A stretch of DNA of 64,000 bases from JANMCE01 sp963791625 (GCA_963791625.1 CAWBTA010000015.1:868001-932000), one strand, 5' to 3'. Counted from the stretch's first letter, positions 1 to 8,898 are shown. The notes: a model not told the origin generated them from the letters alone. Numbers and translations are program-made.

Positions 1-89
1 GTAGGCCTTTCCCGATCGCTTGACCCGGCATGGTTTGGCCGATGCGTCAACTTCGTGGACCTCGGCGACAACAACGTCGGCTCTCATCC

Positions 90-147
90 CGGGCATAGTC
101 GGGTATTATCGGGTATTTACCGGGATAGTTCGGGTATCTATCGGGCT
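90..147. repeat. Phased degenerate short tandem repeat (GGG-YAT type)
   Basis: Six GGG triplets begin at 91, 101, 111, 122, 132 and 143, a 10-11 bp period. Most are followed by TAT or CAT, giving a degenerate unit like CGGGTATTAT. The block lies directly downstream of the DUF4126 gene stop. Frame 1 is open from the window edge to a TAA at 190-192 across this block, but the peptide resembles no family I know, so I do not call a gene. The helical-turn spacing could mean a protein-binding array or a simple degenerate repeat; the sequence alone does not decide. Confidence 0.5.
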
Positions 148-188
148 GAACTTACCCGTGCCGAGCACTCCAAGCGGTTAGTTAAGCA

Positions 189-788
189 CTAAGCGTTTCG
201 GGGTTGGCGAAGGCGGACGGGCTTGTCCAGCGATTTCGCCAACCGTCGTCGCAGCCGGAAGAACCCGTAGACCACGAGCGCCGCCGCGAGCACTGCCAGG
301 ATCGGTAGCAGGAACGCCAGTGCGGTAAGCACGCCCGAACTGACGTCCTCCGCCGCGGAAACGAAGGGCGTGGCAATACCGGCCGTTGTCATGGTGGACA
401 CCGGGCGAACCGACGAGCGGGCGACGTGCAGCGAGCCGCCCGTGACAGCTCCGATGATCAGAGCGACAGTCGGATTGACGTGCTGCACCGCGCCCGTCGT
501 GCTGGCAAAGGCCAATGCGCCCGCAATCGGATGGATCACCATACCGACCATGTGGAAAATGTGGTCCACCGCCGGCACCTTGTCACCCACGAGGTCGATG
601 ATCAGCAGGACGGCAAGCACAGCCAAGATCGGCCAGGACGACAAGCCGTGAAACCCGTCGCCCAGCTTCACCGCACCGGTGCGATCAAGAACGCCGGCGA
701 CGAGCAGCGGCAGATAGGCGTTGAGGCCGGTAGCGCTCGAAAGCCCAAAGGCGGTCAGTAACCCGCCCACCGAAAGAAGATTGATCAA
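189..788 (-). CDS. DUF4126 family integral membrane protein
   Basis: About 199 residues with several hydrophobic segments. The GLSSATGLNAYLPLL stretch near the N-terminus, the central DKVPAVDH motif and the following HPIAGA segment match the DUF4126 membrane family, whose biochemical role is unknown. I chose the TTG at 788 because a GGAGG stands eight bases upstream and the conserved region starts right after it; the longer reading from a GTG at 830 adds non-conserved residues. The C-terminus is basic and presumably cytoplasmic. It is a single gene running toward the window edge, with the thiolase upstream on the same strand. Confidence 0.8.
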   Translation of the reverse strand: MINLLSVGGLLTAFGLSSATGLNAYLPLLVAGVLDRTGAVKLGDGFHGLSSWPILAVLAVLLIIDLVGDKVPAVDHIFHMVGMVIHPIAGALAFASTTGAVQHVNPTVALIIGAVTGGSLHVARSSVRPVSTMTTAGIATPFVSAAEDVSSGVLTALAFLLPILAVLAAALVVYGFFRLRRRLAKSLDKPVRLRQPRNA

Positions 789-868
789 GAAACAGCCCTC
801 CAAGACATGCCCTACCCCCAACCCTCCCACGCCACCCGCGTATTCCAGCGGACCTCACGTTTGGGGGA

Positions 869-2050
869 CTACAGGGTTTTGACGATGAGGGCGTCGCCTT
901 GGCCACCACCGCCGCAGAGCGCGGCTGCACCCATGCCGCCACCACGGCGCTGCAACTCGAGCAACAGGGTGAGCGCCAAGCGGTTGCCGCTCATGCCGAC
1001 GGGGTGACCGAGGGCGATGGCGCCGCCGTTCACGTTGGTGATCTCGGATGTGATGCCAAGGTCGGCCATGGACGCGATACCCACCGCGGCGAAGGCTTCA
1101 TTCAACTCGAACAGGTCGATGTCGGTCGGCGACTTCCCGATCTTGGCCAGCGCGTTGTAGATCGCTTTGCTCGGTTGCTGCAACAGGCTGACATTATCGG
1201 GGCCGGCGACTTGACCGTACGAAACAACCTGGCCGAGCGGCACCGACCCGAAGACTTCGACGGCCTTTTCCGACATCATGATGAGCGCCGAGCCGCCGTC
1301 GGAGATCTGCGACGCGTTGCCAGCGGTGATAGTTCCGTTCTTGTCGAACGCCGGCCTCAGGCCCGCCAGACTTTCCATGGTGGTGTTGGCGCGCACGCCT
1401 TCATCTTCGGTAACCATGACAGCATCGCCCTTGCGCTGCGGCACGGCCACCGAGACGATCTCATCGTCGAACAGGCCGTTCTTCATCGCGTGCGCAGCGC
1501 GTACGTTGGAGTCGACTGCAAACGCGTCCTGCGCCTCGCGAGAGATCGTTCCGGCGCTGTATCGCTCGGTACCGAGACCCATCAGGCAGGCGTCGAACGA
1601 ACACCACAACGCGTCCTGCACGATGGAGTCCTGCAGTTCGGTGTTGCCGTAGCGAGCGCCCGACCGACCGCTCGGCAACAGATAGGGAGCGTTGGTCATC
1701 GACTCCATGCCACCGGCCACGACCACATCGGCTTCTCCGGCCTGGATCATGAGGTCGGCGAGGTAGATGGTGTTCAGGCCCGACAGGCACACCTTGTTCA
1801 CGAGCGACGAGGGCACGCTCAACGGAATGCCGCCTCGGAAGCCGGCCTGGCGAGCGGGCATCTGTCCGGCACCGGCCTGGATGACCTGGCCCATGAAGAC
1901 GTAGTCGACCTGCTCGGGCGGCACACCGGCACGCTCGAGCGCGGCCTTGATGGCAAAGCCGCCCAGGTCCATAGCACTGAACGACGACAGCGCGCCGCTC
2001 ATCTTGCCGATCGGGGTACGAGCCCCCGCAACGATGTACGAACCAGCCAT
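869..2050 (-). CDS. Acetyl-CoA C-acyltransferase (thiolase)
   Basis: A 393-residue thiolase, the normal length for the family. It makes or cleaves 3-ketoacyl-CoA in beta-oxidation or acetoacetyl-CoA metabolism. Visible active-site blocks are the nucleophilic Cys at about residue 88 in NKVCLSG, the NEAF block, the GGAIALGHPVG histidine block, and the C-terminal Cys in ALCGGGGQG. The start is the ATG at 2050, with GGGAGG seven bases upstream; an ATG five codons earlier has no such site. The gene stands alone, so the sequence does not settle whether it is biosynthetic or degradative. Other acyl-CoA genes in the window (carboxylase, epimerase) fit a fatty-acid or propionate-using lifestyle. Confidence 0.9.
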   Translation of the reverse strand: MAGSYIVAGARTPIGKMSGALSSFSAMDLGGFAIKAALERAGVPPEQVDYVFMGQVIQAGAGQMPARQAGFRGGIPLSVPSSLVNKVCLSGLNTIYLADLMIQAGEADVVVAGGMESMTNAPYLLPSGRSGARYGNTELQDSIVQDALWCSFDACLMGLGTERYSAGTISREAQDAFAVDSNVRAAHAMKNGLFDDEIVSVAVPQRKGDAVMVTEDEGVRANTTMESLAGLRPAFDKNGTITAGNASQISDGGSALIMMSEKAVEVFGSVPLGQVVSYGQVAGPDNVSLLQQPSKAIYNALAKIGKSPTDIDLFELNEAFAAVGIASMADLGITSEITNVNGGAIALGHPVGMSGNRLALTLLLELQRRGGGMGAAALCGGGGQGDALIVKTL

Positions 2051-2121
2051 GCCAACGCCTCCCAAGTCCCGGTTAGGAGAAGCTTACGGCCTTGCAACGC
2101 TGACGCCTCAAACGTCGCTGG

Positions 2122-2958
2122 TCAGATGACGATGTCGAGGGCGACGTCGAGGTTGGGGCTGGAATGGGTGAGCCAACCGAGGCTGAGGAGGTCGACGCCG
2201 GTCGCTGCGATGGCTTCGGCGGTGTCGGGACGGATACCGCCGGAGGCTTCGATGATGGCCTTCCCCTTTGCTCGTTTGACTCCTTCGCGCATGAGCTCTA
2301 GAGAGAAGTTGTCGAGCATCACAACATCGACACCAAGCGCGAGCGCTTCATCGAGCTGAGCGAGGCCGTCAACTTCGACCTCAATCTTCACGAGGTGCCC
2401 GGCGTGAGCCCGGGCCGCGTTGACGGCGGCCGCTATGCCTCCGGCAACCGCGACATGATTGTCTTTGATGAGCACGGCATCATCGAGGCCGAAGCGGTGA
2501 TTGCCACCGCCACCGCACTTCACGGCGTACTTCTCCAGCGCTCGCAGACCGGGCGTGGTCTTACGGGTATCAACGACCGTGGCACCGTGAGGGGCCACCA
2601 GATCGACCACCGAGCGCGTGGTAGATGCAATGCCCGACAGGTGACCGAGCAGGTTGAGGCAGGTGCGCTCGGCCGTCAACAACGAACGAGCTGCACCCGT
2701 GACGGTGGCGATACGATCCCCCTTCTTCACCCGATCACCATCAGCAACATGCGCCTCGCAGACGACCGTCGCATCGAACATCGTGAAGGCGGCCATGCTC
2801 ATGTCGAGTCCGGCAATCACGCCATCAGCTCGGGCCATCACGGCCGCGGTGGCCTGACGATCGACGGGGATGGTGGCGTCGCTCGTGACATCGCCAGCGC
2901 GTCCGAGGTCTTCGAGCAACGCGTTGCGCACGAGGGGTTCCCACAACAGTCGGTTCAT
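2122..2958 (-). CDS. nadC: Nicotinate-nucleotide pyrophosphorylase (carboxylating)
   Basis: A 278-residue quinolinate phosphoribosyltransferase, which converts quinolinate and PRPP to nicotinate mononucleotide, the third step of de novo NAD synthesis. The motifs DTRKTTPGLRALEKYAVKCG, GGGNHRFGLDDAVLIKDNH and the C-terminal ASGGI phosphate-binding block are all present. The start at 2958 overlaps the nadB stop in an ATGA, indicating translational coupling. It is last in the nadA-nadB-nadC operon. Length and motifs are complete. Confidence 0.96.
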   Translation of the reverse strand: MNRLLWEPLVRNALLEDLGRAGDVTSDATIPVDRQATAAVMARADGVIAGLDMSMAAFTMFDATVVCEAHVADGDRVKKGDRIATVTGAARSLLTAERTCLNLLGHLSGIASTTRSVVDLVAPHGATVVDTRKTTPGLRALEKYAVKCGGGGNHRFGLDDAVLIKDNHVAVAGGIAAAVNAARAHAGHLVKIEVEVDGLAQLDEALALGVDVVMLDNFSLELMREGVKRAKGKAIIEASGGIRPDTAEAIAATGVDLLSLGWLTHSSPNLDVALDIVI

Positions 2959-4490
2959 GCCACGGTCTCCTTGGTCTCGGCAACAATGTGCCCATCTTCG
3001 AGATGCACGTCCATGTGCCGCGCCCATGCCGGTTCGGTCTCGGGGAAGTCACTGCGGTAGTGGGCACCTCGACTCTCCTGCCGCAAATAGGCAGCGCGGG
3101 AGATCATGCGGGACACAAGCAGCATGTTGGCAGCTTCAGGGTGTAGCCCGTCGGTGCGTAGACCGTCGAGCGTCTCGATGGCGGCCGACAAACCAGTAGC
3201 GTCACGCGACAGCCCAACGTGCTCCCACATGGTGCGGCGAAGGGTGGGAACGACCGCGCGCCGCTCTCCCGTTTTAGCTTCCGGCAGCTGCACCTTGTGC
3301 GTGCCAGCCGGCCCCTCGGCGGCTGCGTCAGCACCGGCTCGCGCCCCAAACACAAGACCTTCGAGCAAGCTGTTTGAGGCCAGACGGTTGGCGCCGTGCA
3401 CGCCCGTTGCGGAAACTTCACCGCAGGTCCACAGGCCGGTCATACTCGACCGACCATCGACATCGGAAGCCACGCCACCCATGTGATAGTGAGCCGCCGG
3501 GCTGACGGGAATCACGTCGGTGCGCGGGTCGATGCCGTGCATCTGACACGACGCGAACACGGTCGGGAACCGTGTCGGAAACCGATCTCCCACGGCTCCA
3601 CGGGTATCGAGAAAGGTCTGATGGCCCGCAATGCGATGACGGGCGATCGCCCGGGCGACGACATCACGCGGGGCCAATTCGCCGTCGGGGTGATGATCGA
3701 AAGCGAAGCGATGCCCGTTCTCATCGACAAGGATCGATCCCTCCCCTCGCAACGCTTCGGTGACAAGCGGAAGCGGGTCAACACCGGGTGCCGCCAGCGC
3801 GGTGGGGTGGAATTGCACAAACTCCAGATCTCGCAAGATCGCTCCGGCACGCGCCGCCAGTGCCAAGCCGTCGGCGGTCGCCTCCGACGGATTGGTGGTC
3901 GCCGCGTACAGCTGCCCACTACCGCCGGTTGCAAGAATCACCGAGCCGGCCCGGTGGAACACGAGGCCACGATCGGCGTGCATCGCGATGGCACCAACGA
4001 CCTGTCCGTCGACGACGACCAGGTCGAGTACCAGGGCTCGTTCTTCGACCGTGATGGCCTTGTTGGCCAGAGCGGCTACCCGCAGCGTGCGCACGATCTC
4101 GGCGCCGGTGGCGTCGGCCGCATGCAGGATGCGGCGGACCGAGTGCGCCGCTTCTCGCGCCAGTTCGAGTTGGCCTTCGGCGTTGCGGTCGAATGCAGCA
4201 CCCAGTCCGACCAGTTGCCGGGCCCGATCGGCACCTTCGACCGTGAGCACGCGCACGGCTTCGTCGTTGTTGAGGCCGACACCAACCGACACGGTGTCGT
4301 CGGCGTGGCGCGCCGGCGAGTCATCGGAGCCGACCGCCGCCGCCAGACCGCCTTGGGCCCAGGTGGAGTTGCCGTCGCCGAACGCGGTCTTGGTGAGCAC
4401 TGTCACCCGTGACGGCGCCGCGGCGAGCGCGGCGGACAGACCGGCGACGCCGGAACCGATGATGACGACGTCGGTCGTTTCGGTCTTCAT
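2955..4490 (-). CDS. nadB: L-aspartate oxidase
   Basis: A 511-residue FAD enzyme that oxidises L-aspartate to iminoaspartate, the substrate of NadA. It shows the N-terminal Rossmann motif GSGVAGLSAAL, the STWAQGG FAD block, the FHPTAL active-site block and a C-terminal capping and helical region as in the succinate dehydrogenase/fumarate reductase flavoprotein superfamily. The start ATG at 4490 overlaps the nadA stop codon by one base (TGATG). A longer upstream reading overlaps nadA and is not conserved. It is the middle gene of the NAD operon. Confidence 0.96.
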   Translation of the reverse strand: MKTETTDVVIIGSGVAGLSAALAAAPSRVTVLTKTAFGDGNSTWAQGGLAAAVGSDDSPARHADDTVSVGVGLNNDEAVRVLTVEGADRARQLVGLGAAFDRNAEGQLELAREAAHSVRRILHAADATGAEIVRTLRVAALANKAITVEERALVLDLVVVDGQVVGAIAMHADRGLVFHRAGSVILATGGSGQLYAATTNPSEATADGLALAARAGAILRDLEFVQFHPTALAAPGVDPLPLVTEALRGEGSILVDENGHRFAFDHHPDGELAPRDVVARAIARHRIAGHQTFLDTRGAVGDRFPTRFPTVFASCQMHGIDPRTDVIPVSPAAHYHMGGVASDVDGRSSMTGLWTCGEVSATGVHGANRLASNSLLEGLVFGARAGADAAAEGPAGTHKVQLPEAKTGERRAVVPTLRRTMWEHVGLSRDATGLSAAIETLDGLRTDGLHPEAANMLLVSRMISRAAYLRQESRGAHYRSDFPETEPAWARHMDVHLEDGHIVAETKETVA

Positions 4491-5482
4491 CACTTGCTCA
4501 TTTCCAGCATGCGGTCGAGCGCTCGTTTCGCATCGACTCGTACCGCCGCCGGAACGTCCACTTCGAACTGGTTCAACAGCAACGCGTCGCGGATGTTGGC
4601 GAGTGTGATGCGCTTCATGTGGGGACACAGATTGCAGGGCCGCACCCACTCGACATCGGGAAACTCAACGGCGAGGTTGTCGGCCATCGAGCACTCGGTG
4701 ATGAGCGCAATGCGCTTCTTCCCGCTGGTGGCGATGTACTTCGCCATGGCGTTGGTTGAGCCGACAAAATCAGCCGAGGCCGTCACCTCTGTCGGGCATT
4801 CCGGGTGGGCCAGGATGGCGATGTCTTGGCCGTAGTCGGTGCGGATCTCGCGCATTTCGGCCGAGGTGAACCGCTCGTGCACTTCGCAGGAACCCGGTGC
4901 CCACGTAAGAATTTCGACCTTGGTCTGCAGGGCGACGTTGCGAGCGAGGAACCGATCGGGCAGCAGCAGCACCCGTGGCGCACCGAGACTCTCCACGACG
5001 GCAACCACGTTGGCCGAGGTGCAGCACACATCGCTTACTGCTTTCACGGCGGCGCTTGTGTTCACGTAGGTCACCACTGGCACGCCAGGGAACGCCCGCT
5101 TCAGCGACAAGATCTCGTCGGCCGTAATCGACTCGGCCAACGAGCAACCGGCAGCCAAATCAGGGATCAGCACGGTCTTTTCCGGCGAGAGAATCTTGGC
5201 GGTCTCGGCCATGAAGTGAACGCCCGCGAGCACGATGACGTCGGCGTCGGTGGCTGCGCCGTCGCGAGCCATGTTGAGGGAGTCACCCACGATGTCGGCC
5301 ACCGAATGGTAGATGTCAGGCGTCATGTAGTTGTGGGCGATGACCACCGCATTGCGCTGCCGCTTGAGCTCCTCAATCTCCTCTATAAGGGGCGCCAGCA
5401 TTGCCCATTCCTCGGCCGGAATCCGGTCAGTCAACCGGTCCTGTGCCCGGGTCATTCGCTCTTTCACTGTTGTTGTCGCCAC
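4490..5482 (-). CDS. nadA: Quinolinate synthase A
   Basis: A 330-residue [4Fe-4S] enzyme that condenses iminoaspartate with dihydroxyacetone phosphate to quinolinate. The three cluster cysteines expected from the family are visible at about C113 (AAGCSLAES), C199 (GSCEVHERF) and C286 (CNLCPHMK); the substrate-binding VIAHNYMTPDIYH block is near residue 50. Translation starts at a GTG (5482) preceded by GAGGAGG. It is the first gene of the nadABC operon. An inverted repeat lies 35 bases upstream, in the gap after the NrtR-like regulator gene. Confidence 0.96.
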   Translation of the reverse strand: MATTTVKERMTRAQDRLTDRIPAEEWAMLAPLIEEIEELKRQRNAVVIAHNYMTPDIYHSVADIVGDSLNMARDGAATDADVIVLAGVHFMAETAKILSPEKTVLIPDLAAGCSLAESITADEILSLKRAFPGVPVVTYVNTSAAVKAVSDVCCTSANVVAVVESLGAPRVLLLPDRFLARNVALQTKVEILTWAPGSCEVHERFTSAEMREIRTDYGQDIAILAHPECPTEVTASADFVGSTNAMAKYIATSGKKRIALITECSMADNLAVEFPDVEWVRPCNLCPHMKRITLANIRDALLLNQFEVDVPAAVRVDAKRALDRMLEMSK

Positions 5483-5516
5483 GACAGCCTCCTCAGGGAA
5501 CGCACTCAGTGTTACA

Positions 5517-5535
5517 TATACTCATTTAGAGTACA
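5517..5535. promoter_or_regulatory. Candidate NrtR operator upstream of nadA
   Basis: An inverted repeat with arms TACTC and GAGTA separated by ATTTA sits at 5519-5533 and extends by one more matching pair at 5517/5535. It lies in the 89-base gap between the NrtR-like regulator gene and nadA, 35 bases before the nadA start. The AT-rich site stands out from the GC-rich surroundings. Position beside a Nudix-type NAD regulator and ahead of the NAD operon makes it the natural operator; binding itself is inferred. Confidence 0.6.
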
Positions 5536-5571
5536 AGTCGCGACCCCTGACGCTTGGCCGCGGTGGGTCGG

Positions 5572-6480
5572 CTATCGGCGACCGGGCAGGCCGAGGCCGG
5601 GAGCGGGCCGCTCACGCAAGACCTCGCGCCGGAAGCGGAAGAGTTCAGCCGGACGCCCGCTCGAGGTTTCAGCTCGCTGCCCGGTGCCTTCAACCAATCC
5701 CCCACCTTCAACGAGACGTCGGAAGTTCTGCTTGTGGAGCGGTTCGCCGACGAGCGATTCCACTACTCGTTGCAGCTGCAACAAGGTAAAGGTCGACGGC
5801 AAGAGTTCGAACACCACCGGTCGGTAGGTCAGCTTGCCGCGCACCCGGCCGAGCGCGCTGGCGAGGATGCGCCGATGGTCAAGCGTGGCCGTCGTGCCAA
5901 GTTCGGCCGCAGCTGACATGCCCGCCTCACCAACAAGGCCAACTTCGAACAGAAGCTCGTAACGTTCGAGGACTCGCACCGGATCCCACGCGGCGCCGGC
6001 CAGCCCCCAGCTGAGGTCGGCTCGCAGCGCTCGGCCATCGAGCTGATCGCGATCGAGCGCGGCGTCCACCCACGATGCCAGGGCGGGGGCGATCTGCTGG
6101 CTGACCAACGCCGGTTCGCCGAGACGACGGTCTTCCCACGGCAAGAGGTCGTAGGCGTTGGTCCACATCGCATCCAGCTCAGGCAACGGCTCACCGTCTC
6201 GAACGAACGCCAGGTAGGCAAGCGAGATGCGCCGTTCGCCTTGGCGGGCCGCCACCGGATCACGCCCGAAATCGCCGAAGGTGTAGAGCTGCTCGACGAA
6301 CCCGAGCTTCAGACCCGTCCGCTCGTTTGCCCAACGGCGCATGGCCTGATCGAGACTGCGGTCGGCGTCCGGGTCGAACACGCCCGACGGCAAGCCGGGC
6401 GTTTCTCCCGACTGCACGGTCAGCACATACGGCACGTCGTCGCGCACGGCCACGATCACTGCGCTGAGTTCCAAAACCAC
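5572..6480 (-). CDS. nrtR: NrtR-type Nudix-related transcriptional regulator of NAD synthesis
   Basis: About 302 residues. The N-terminal half is a Nudix fold whose box is degenerate (the usual REUxEE core reads RRWANER), as in NrtR proteins that sense ADP-ribose rather than hydrolyse it. The C-terminal part (KLTYRPVVFELLPSTFTL, then HKQNFRRLVE) is the winged-helix DNA-binding domain of the NrtR family. I chose the GTG at 6480, seven bases after a GGAGG. It is immediately upstream of nadABC on the same strand, with a palindrome between, so it most likely represses the NAD operon. Some Nudix activity cannot be excluded. Confidence 0.85.
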   Translation of the reverse strand: MVLELSAVIVAVRDDVPYVLTVQSGETPGLPSGVFDPDADRSLDQAMRRWANERTGLKLGFVEQLYTFGDFGRDPVAARQGERRISLAYLAFVRDGEPLPELDAMWTNAYDLLPWEDRRLGEPALVSQQIAPALASWVDAALDRDQLDGRALRADLSWGLAGAAWDPVRVLERYELLFEVGLVGEAGMSAAAELGTTATLDHRRILASALGRVRGKLTYRPVVFELLPSTFTLLQLQRVVESLVGEPLHKQNFRRLVEGGGLVEGTGQRAETSSGRPAELFRFRREVLRERPAPGLGLPGRR

Positions 6481-6597
6481 GTCCACGCCTCCATCGTGCC
6501 AGCCAACGACCACTCGGGCCGCAACCAGGTGGCGATCTTCCGATCGAGTCCTGCCTTCGCACACTCTTCGGCCGGGATCGACACTCAGGAGGTAGCC

Positions 6598-6870
6598 ATG
6601 CGATTCGACGTCACACCCGACGCGCTCGACACCGCGGCACAACAGATACGCCAACAGTCCGACGCGCTGGGTCGGCCGCCGAGTGCCGCTTCCCTACGCA
6701 CGGTTCCTGCCGTGAACGGCGCGCTTGAGTTGGTCGATGATCTGCTGCGCGCCGACATGAACAGCACGCGACGCAACCTGAGCGCCATCGCCGCAGCGCT
6801 TACGACCGCAGCGAACACCTATCGCTCCAACGAAGCCGCCCTCGCGCTAGCCACCCAGGTTGCGCCATGA
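6598..6870 (+). CDS. Small type VII secretion-associated protein, EspC/DUF2580-like
   Basis: A 90-residue, mostly helical protein. The opening MRFDVTPDALDTAAQQI and the late NTYRSNEAAL stretch resemble the EspC/DUF2580 family of ESX substrates or targets, a WXG100-like helical hairpin. A clear AGGAGG precedes the ATG at 6598; the longer upstream reading overlaps the divergent nrtR gene. Its last codons overlap the next gene in an ATGA, so the two are probably co-translated as substrate partners. No ESX machinery genes are in the window, so the secretion link rests on family resemblance. Confidence 0.72.
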   Translation: MRFDVTPDALDTAAQQIRQQSDALGRPPSAASLRTVPAVNGALELVDDLLRADMNSTRRNLSAIAAALTTAANTYRSNEAALALATQVAP

Positions 6871-8330
6871 CGATCTACCAACCCCTCACCAGCGATGACC
6901 CGTTTATCGGCGACGCGGGTGCGCTGCGGGACTACACCCACGAACTCCGAAAGACGCAGGACGCCTCGGCCAAGGTAGCTGCGGCCGTCAAAGCGGTTGC
7001 GGCATCGTCACAAGCAAGTTGGGTGGGCGAGGCTGCTGATGGTTTCCGCGCCCGCGCCGAGGACGGGGCGGCACCGCTCAAGACCCTCGGCGAGAGGCTG
7101 AATGACACCGCCAAAATCGTCGACGACTACGCAACGTCGCTCGGTCTGGCCCAGTACTGCGGACGAGCATTCGCCAGCCAGGCCCATGGCACACTCGTTG
7201 CTCGACGGTGGATTCAGCAGCAGCTGGATGCTGCGATCTGGTCGGCCGTACCTGACCCGTTCGCCGTAACCAACCTGCGCATGCAGCTCAACGACCAGGA
7301 CAACGAATTCACCCGACTGCGGCGTCGATTTGATGACCTTCGGGCCGACTTCGAGGAAAGCGTCGGCAGCACCCGTGCGGCACTCTTCAAGATCTGGAGC
7401 CTTGACAGCCCCCTCGACCTTTCCGGCAAGAGCGGGGAGCTCATCAAGAAGCCAAAGCCGAAACTGCAGACCCACCCCGGTCTCGGCCACGGCAAGGACG
7501 TGCGCAAGGAGGCGCTCAAGGGCACCGATGACCACGGCAATCGCGTCGAACAGGTCACCGACACCACCACCGGTCTCGGCGGTCTCGGAAAAGGCAAGAC
7601 ACGAACCGTCACGACGACTACGGAGCCCGGCCCGGGCTCCCGCGGACTTTCCGAACGCGAGGTCACGAAGAAGATCACCTACTCGCATGACGGCAAGATC
7701 CCGCCGTCCGAACCGAAGAAGTCGGCGGCCAGGAAGGTCGCCGGAAGTACCAAGGTCACCGTTGCCTCAGCCTCCACCAGTGCTTCGTCATCCAGCCGAG
7801 CTGCGGTCGAGAAGCAGGGAAAGAACTTCGGTGGTGAAGCGCACGCTGGTGTCAATGCGAAAGCAAAGGCCAACGCTTCATCGTCGATCGGTGCCGACGG
7901 GATCACAGCAACGGCCGGCGTCAGTGCCAGCGCCAAGCTCGAGGTTGGGGCGAGTGGCAGTGTGACCAGTAAGTACGTCAACGGGGACGCCTCCGTGCAT
8001 GCCAGTGTCGGGTCCGAGGCCGAGGCCAAAGCAACCCTCGGTATTGGCAAGGATGGCCTCAACGCCGGCATCGACGGCAAGGTCTTTGTCGGAGGTGAAG
8101 TAGGCGCCGATGGCAACATCGACATAGGCGGGATCGGTGCCGGAGGCCATGCAGGGGTCACCTATGGCATCGGTGCTGAATTCGACGTCAAGGCCAAGGT
8201 GTCCCTCGACAACGTGAGTGTCAAGGCTGACCTCGGCGCCACCCTCGGCCTCGGTCTCCACGCCTCTGTCAGCATCGACATCCATCCAAAAGAACTCATC
8301 CACAACGTCACCGACTTCTTCGGCTTCTAG
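6867..8330 (+). CDS. WXG-domain large protein with Ala/Gly/Val repeat region (putative T7SS substrate)
   Basis: A 487-residue protein. The first 150 residues are helical with a WVG turn (QASWVGEAADGF), like the N-terminal targeting module of large type VII secretion substrates. A Lys/Thr-rich linker follows (about 190-300). Residues about 310-470 are low-complexity, with short alternating segments such as ASSSIGADGITATAGVSAS and ATLGIGKDGLNAGIDGKVF, suggesting a repetitive beta structure. No catalytic toxin domain can be recognised; the C-terminus simply ends with NVTDFFGF. It overlaps the EspC-like gene upstream and is followed ten bases later by a DcrB-like gene. Its function is unknown. 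Confidence 0.75.
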   Translation: MTIYQPLTSDDPFIGDAGALRDYTHELRKTQDASAKVAAAVKAVAASSQASWVGEAADGFRARAEDGAAPLKTLGERLNDTAKIVDDYATSLGLAQYCGRAFASQAHGTLVARRWIQQQLDAAIWSAVPDPFAVTNLRMQLNDQDNEFTRLRRRFDDLRADFEESVGSTRAALFKIWSLDSPLDLSGKSGELIKKPKPKLQTHPGLGHGKDVRKEALKGTDDHGNRVEQVTDTTTGLGGLGKGKTRTVTTTTEPGPGSRGLSEREVTKKITYSHDGKIPPSEPKKSAARKVAGSTKVTVASASTSASSSSRAAVEKQGKNFGGEAHAGVNAKAKANASSSIGADGITATAGVSASAKLEVGASGSVTSKYVNGDASVHASVGSEAEAKATLGIGKDGLNAGIDGKVFVGGEVGADGNIDIGGIGAGGHAGVTYGIGAEFDVKAKVSLDNVSVKADLGATLGLGLHASVSIDIHPKELIHNVTDFFGF

Positions 8331-8339
8331 GAGAAAACC

Positions 8340-8816
8340 ATGACCACCATTTCCTACCCAAGTGAAGCGTTCCCCGCCCCGGCTGCGTTCACGATCGATG
8401 TGCCGTTTCACTGGCGGAATATCGAAACGCCCGATGCCTTGGTCGCCGCTATCGATCCGACCGGACCCATCTTTCAATCCAACCTCACCGTTGCCGCCGA
8501 GCGCTTTGCGGTGACGATGAGCCTGCAGCAGATCGCCGCCAAAGTGATCAGCGATCGCAACGAGCGGCTCACTCAGCACCACGCCGAAAGCCCAACCGAG
8601 GCAATCCATCCGGCGGGCCCGTCGGTGCGGTGGTCGTCAACTTTTGTAGTCGCGCTCAACGGCGAGCCAATGGTCCTAAGGCAGTGGACACTGCTGGTCG
8701 ACCTGCCAACAACGACGACCCTGCGCTGTGTCATGGTCGCCACCCTCACGGTGTTGTCCACCACTGCCGATTCGGTGAACGCGGCGCAGATCTTGGACTC
8801 CCTCACCATGGCGTGA
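8340..8816 (+). CDS. DcrB/LpqN-like protein, possible partner of the preceding T7SS-like substrate
   Basis: A 158-residue protein with no signal peptide or membrane segment. The pattern of a short N-terminal strand (FTIDVPFHWRN), central helix and late antiparallel strands (VRWSSTFVVALNGEP, then LRCVMVATLTVL) suggests the DcrB/DUF1795/LpqN fold. Proteins of this fold accompany secreted effectors in several systems, sometimes as chaperones. The gene follows the 487-residue substrate by ten bases and looks co-transcribed. The assignment comes from predicted strand order and context, so it is tentative. Confidence 0.55.
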   Translation: MTTISYPSEAFPAPAAFTIDVPFHWRNIETPDALVAAIDPTGPIFQSNLTVAAERFAVTMSLQQIAAKVISDRNERLTQHHAESPTEAIHPAGPSVRWSSTFVVALNGEPMVLRQWTLLVDLPTTTTLRCVMVATLTVLSTTADSVNAAQILDSLTMA

Positions 8817-8898
8817 CGGCTCGGGCGGAGGCAGTGGCTCGACATCGTGGTGAGGCACCGGTCGCACGGGTAGGTGATTGGCTTCTACAGTCGCGCTC

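Noticed and set aside
899..2359. Long plus-strand open frame (486 codons) opposite thiolase and nadC
   Set aside because: It is antisense to two clearly conserved enzymes, has His/Arg/Gly-rich composition and no family resemblance; long antisense frames are common at this GC content.
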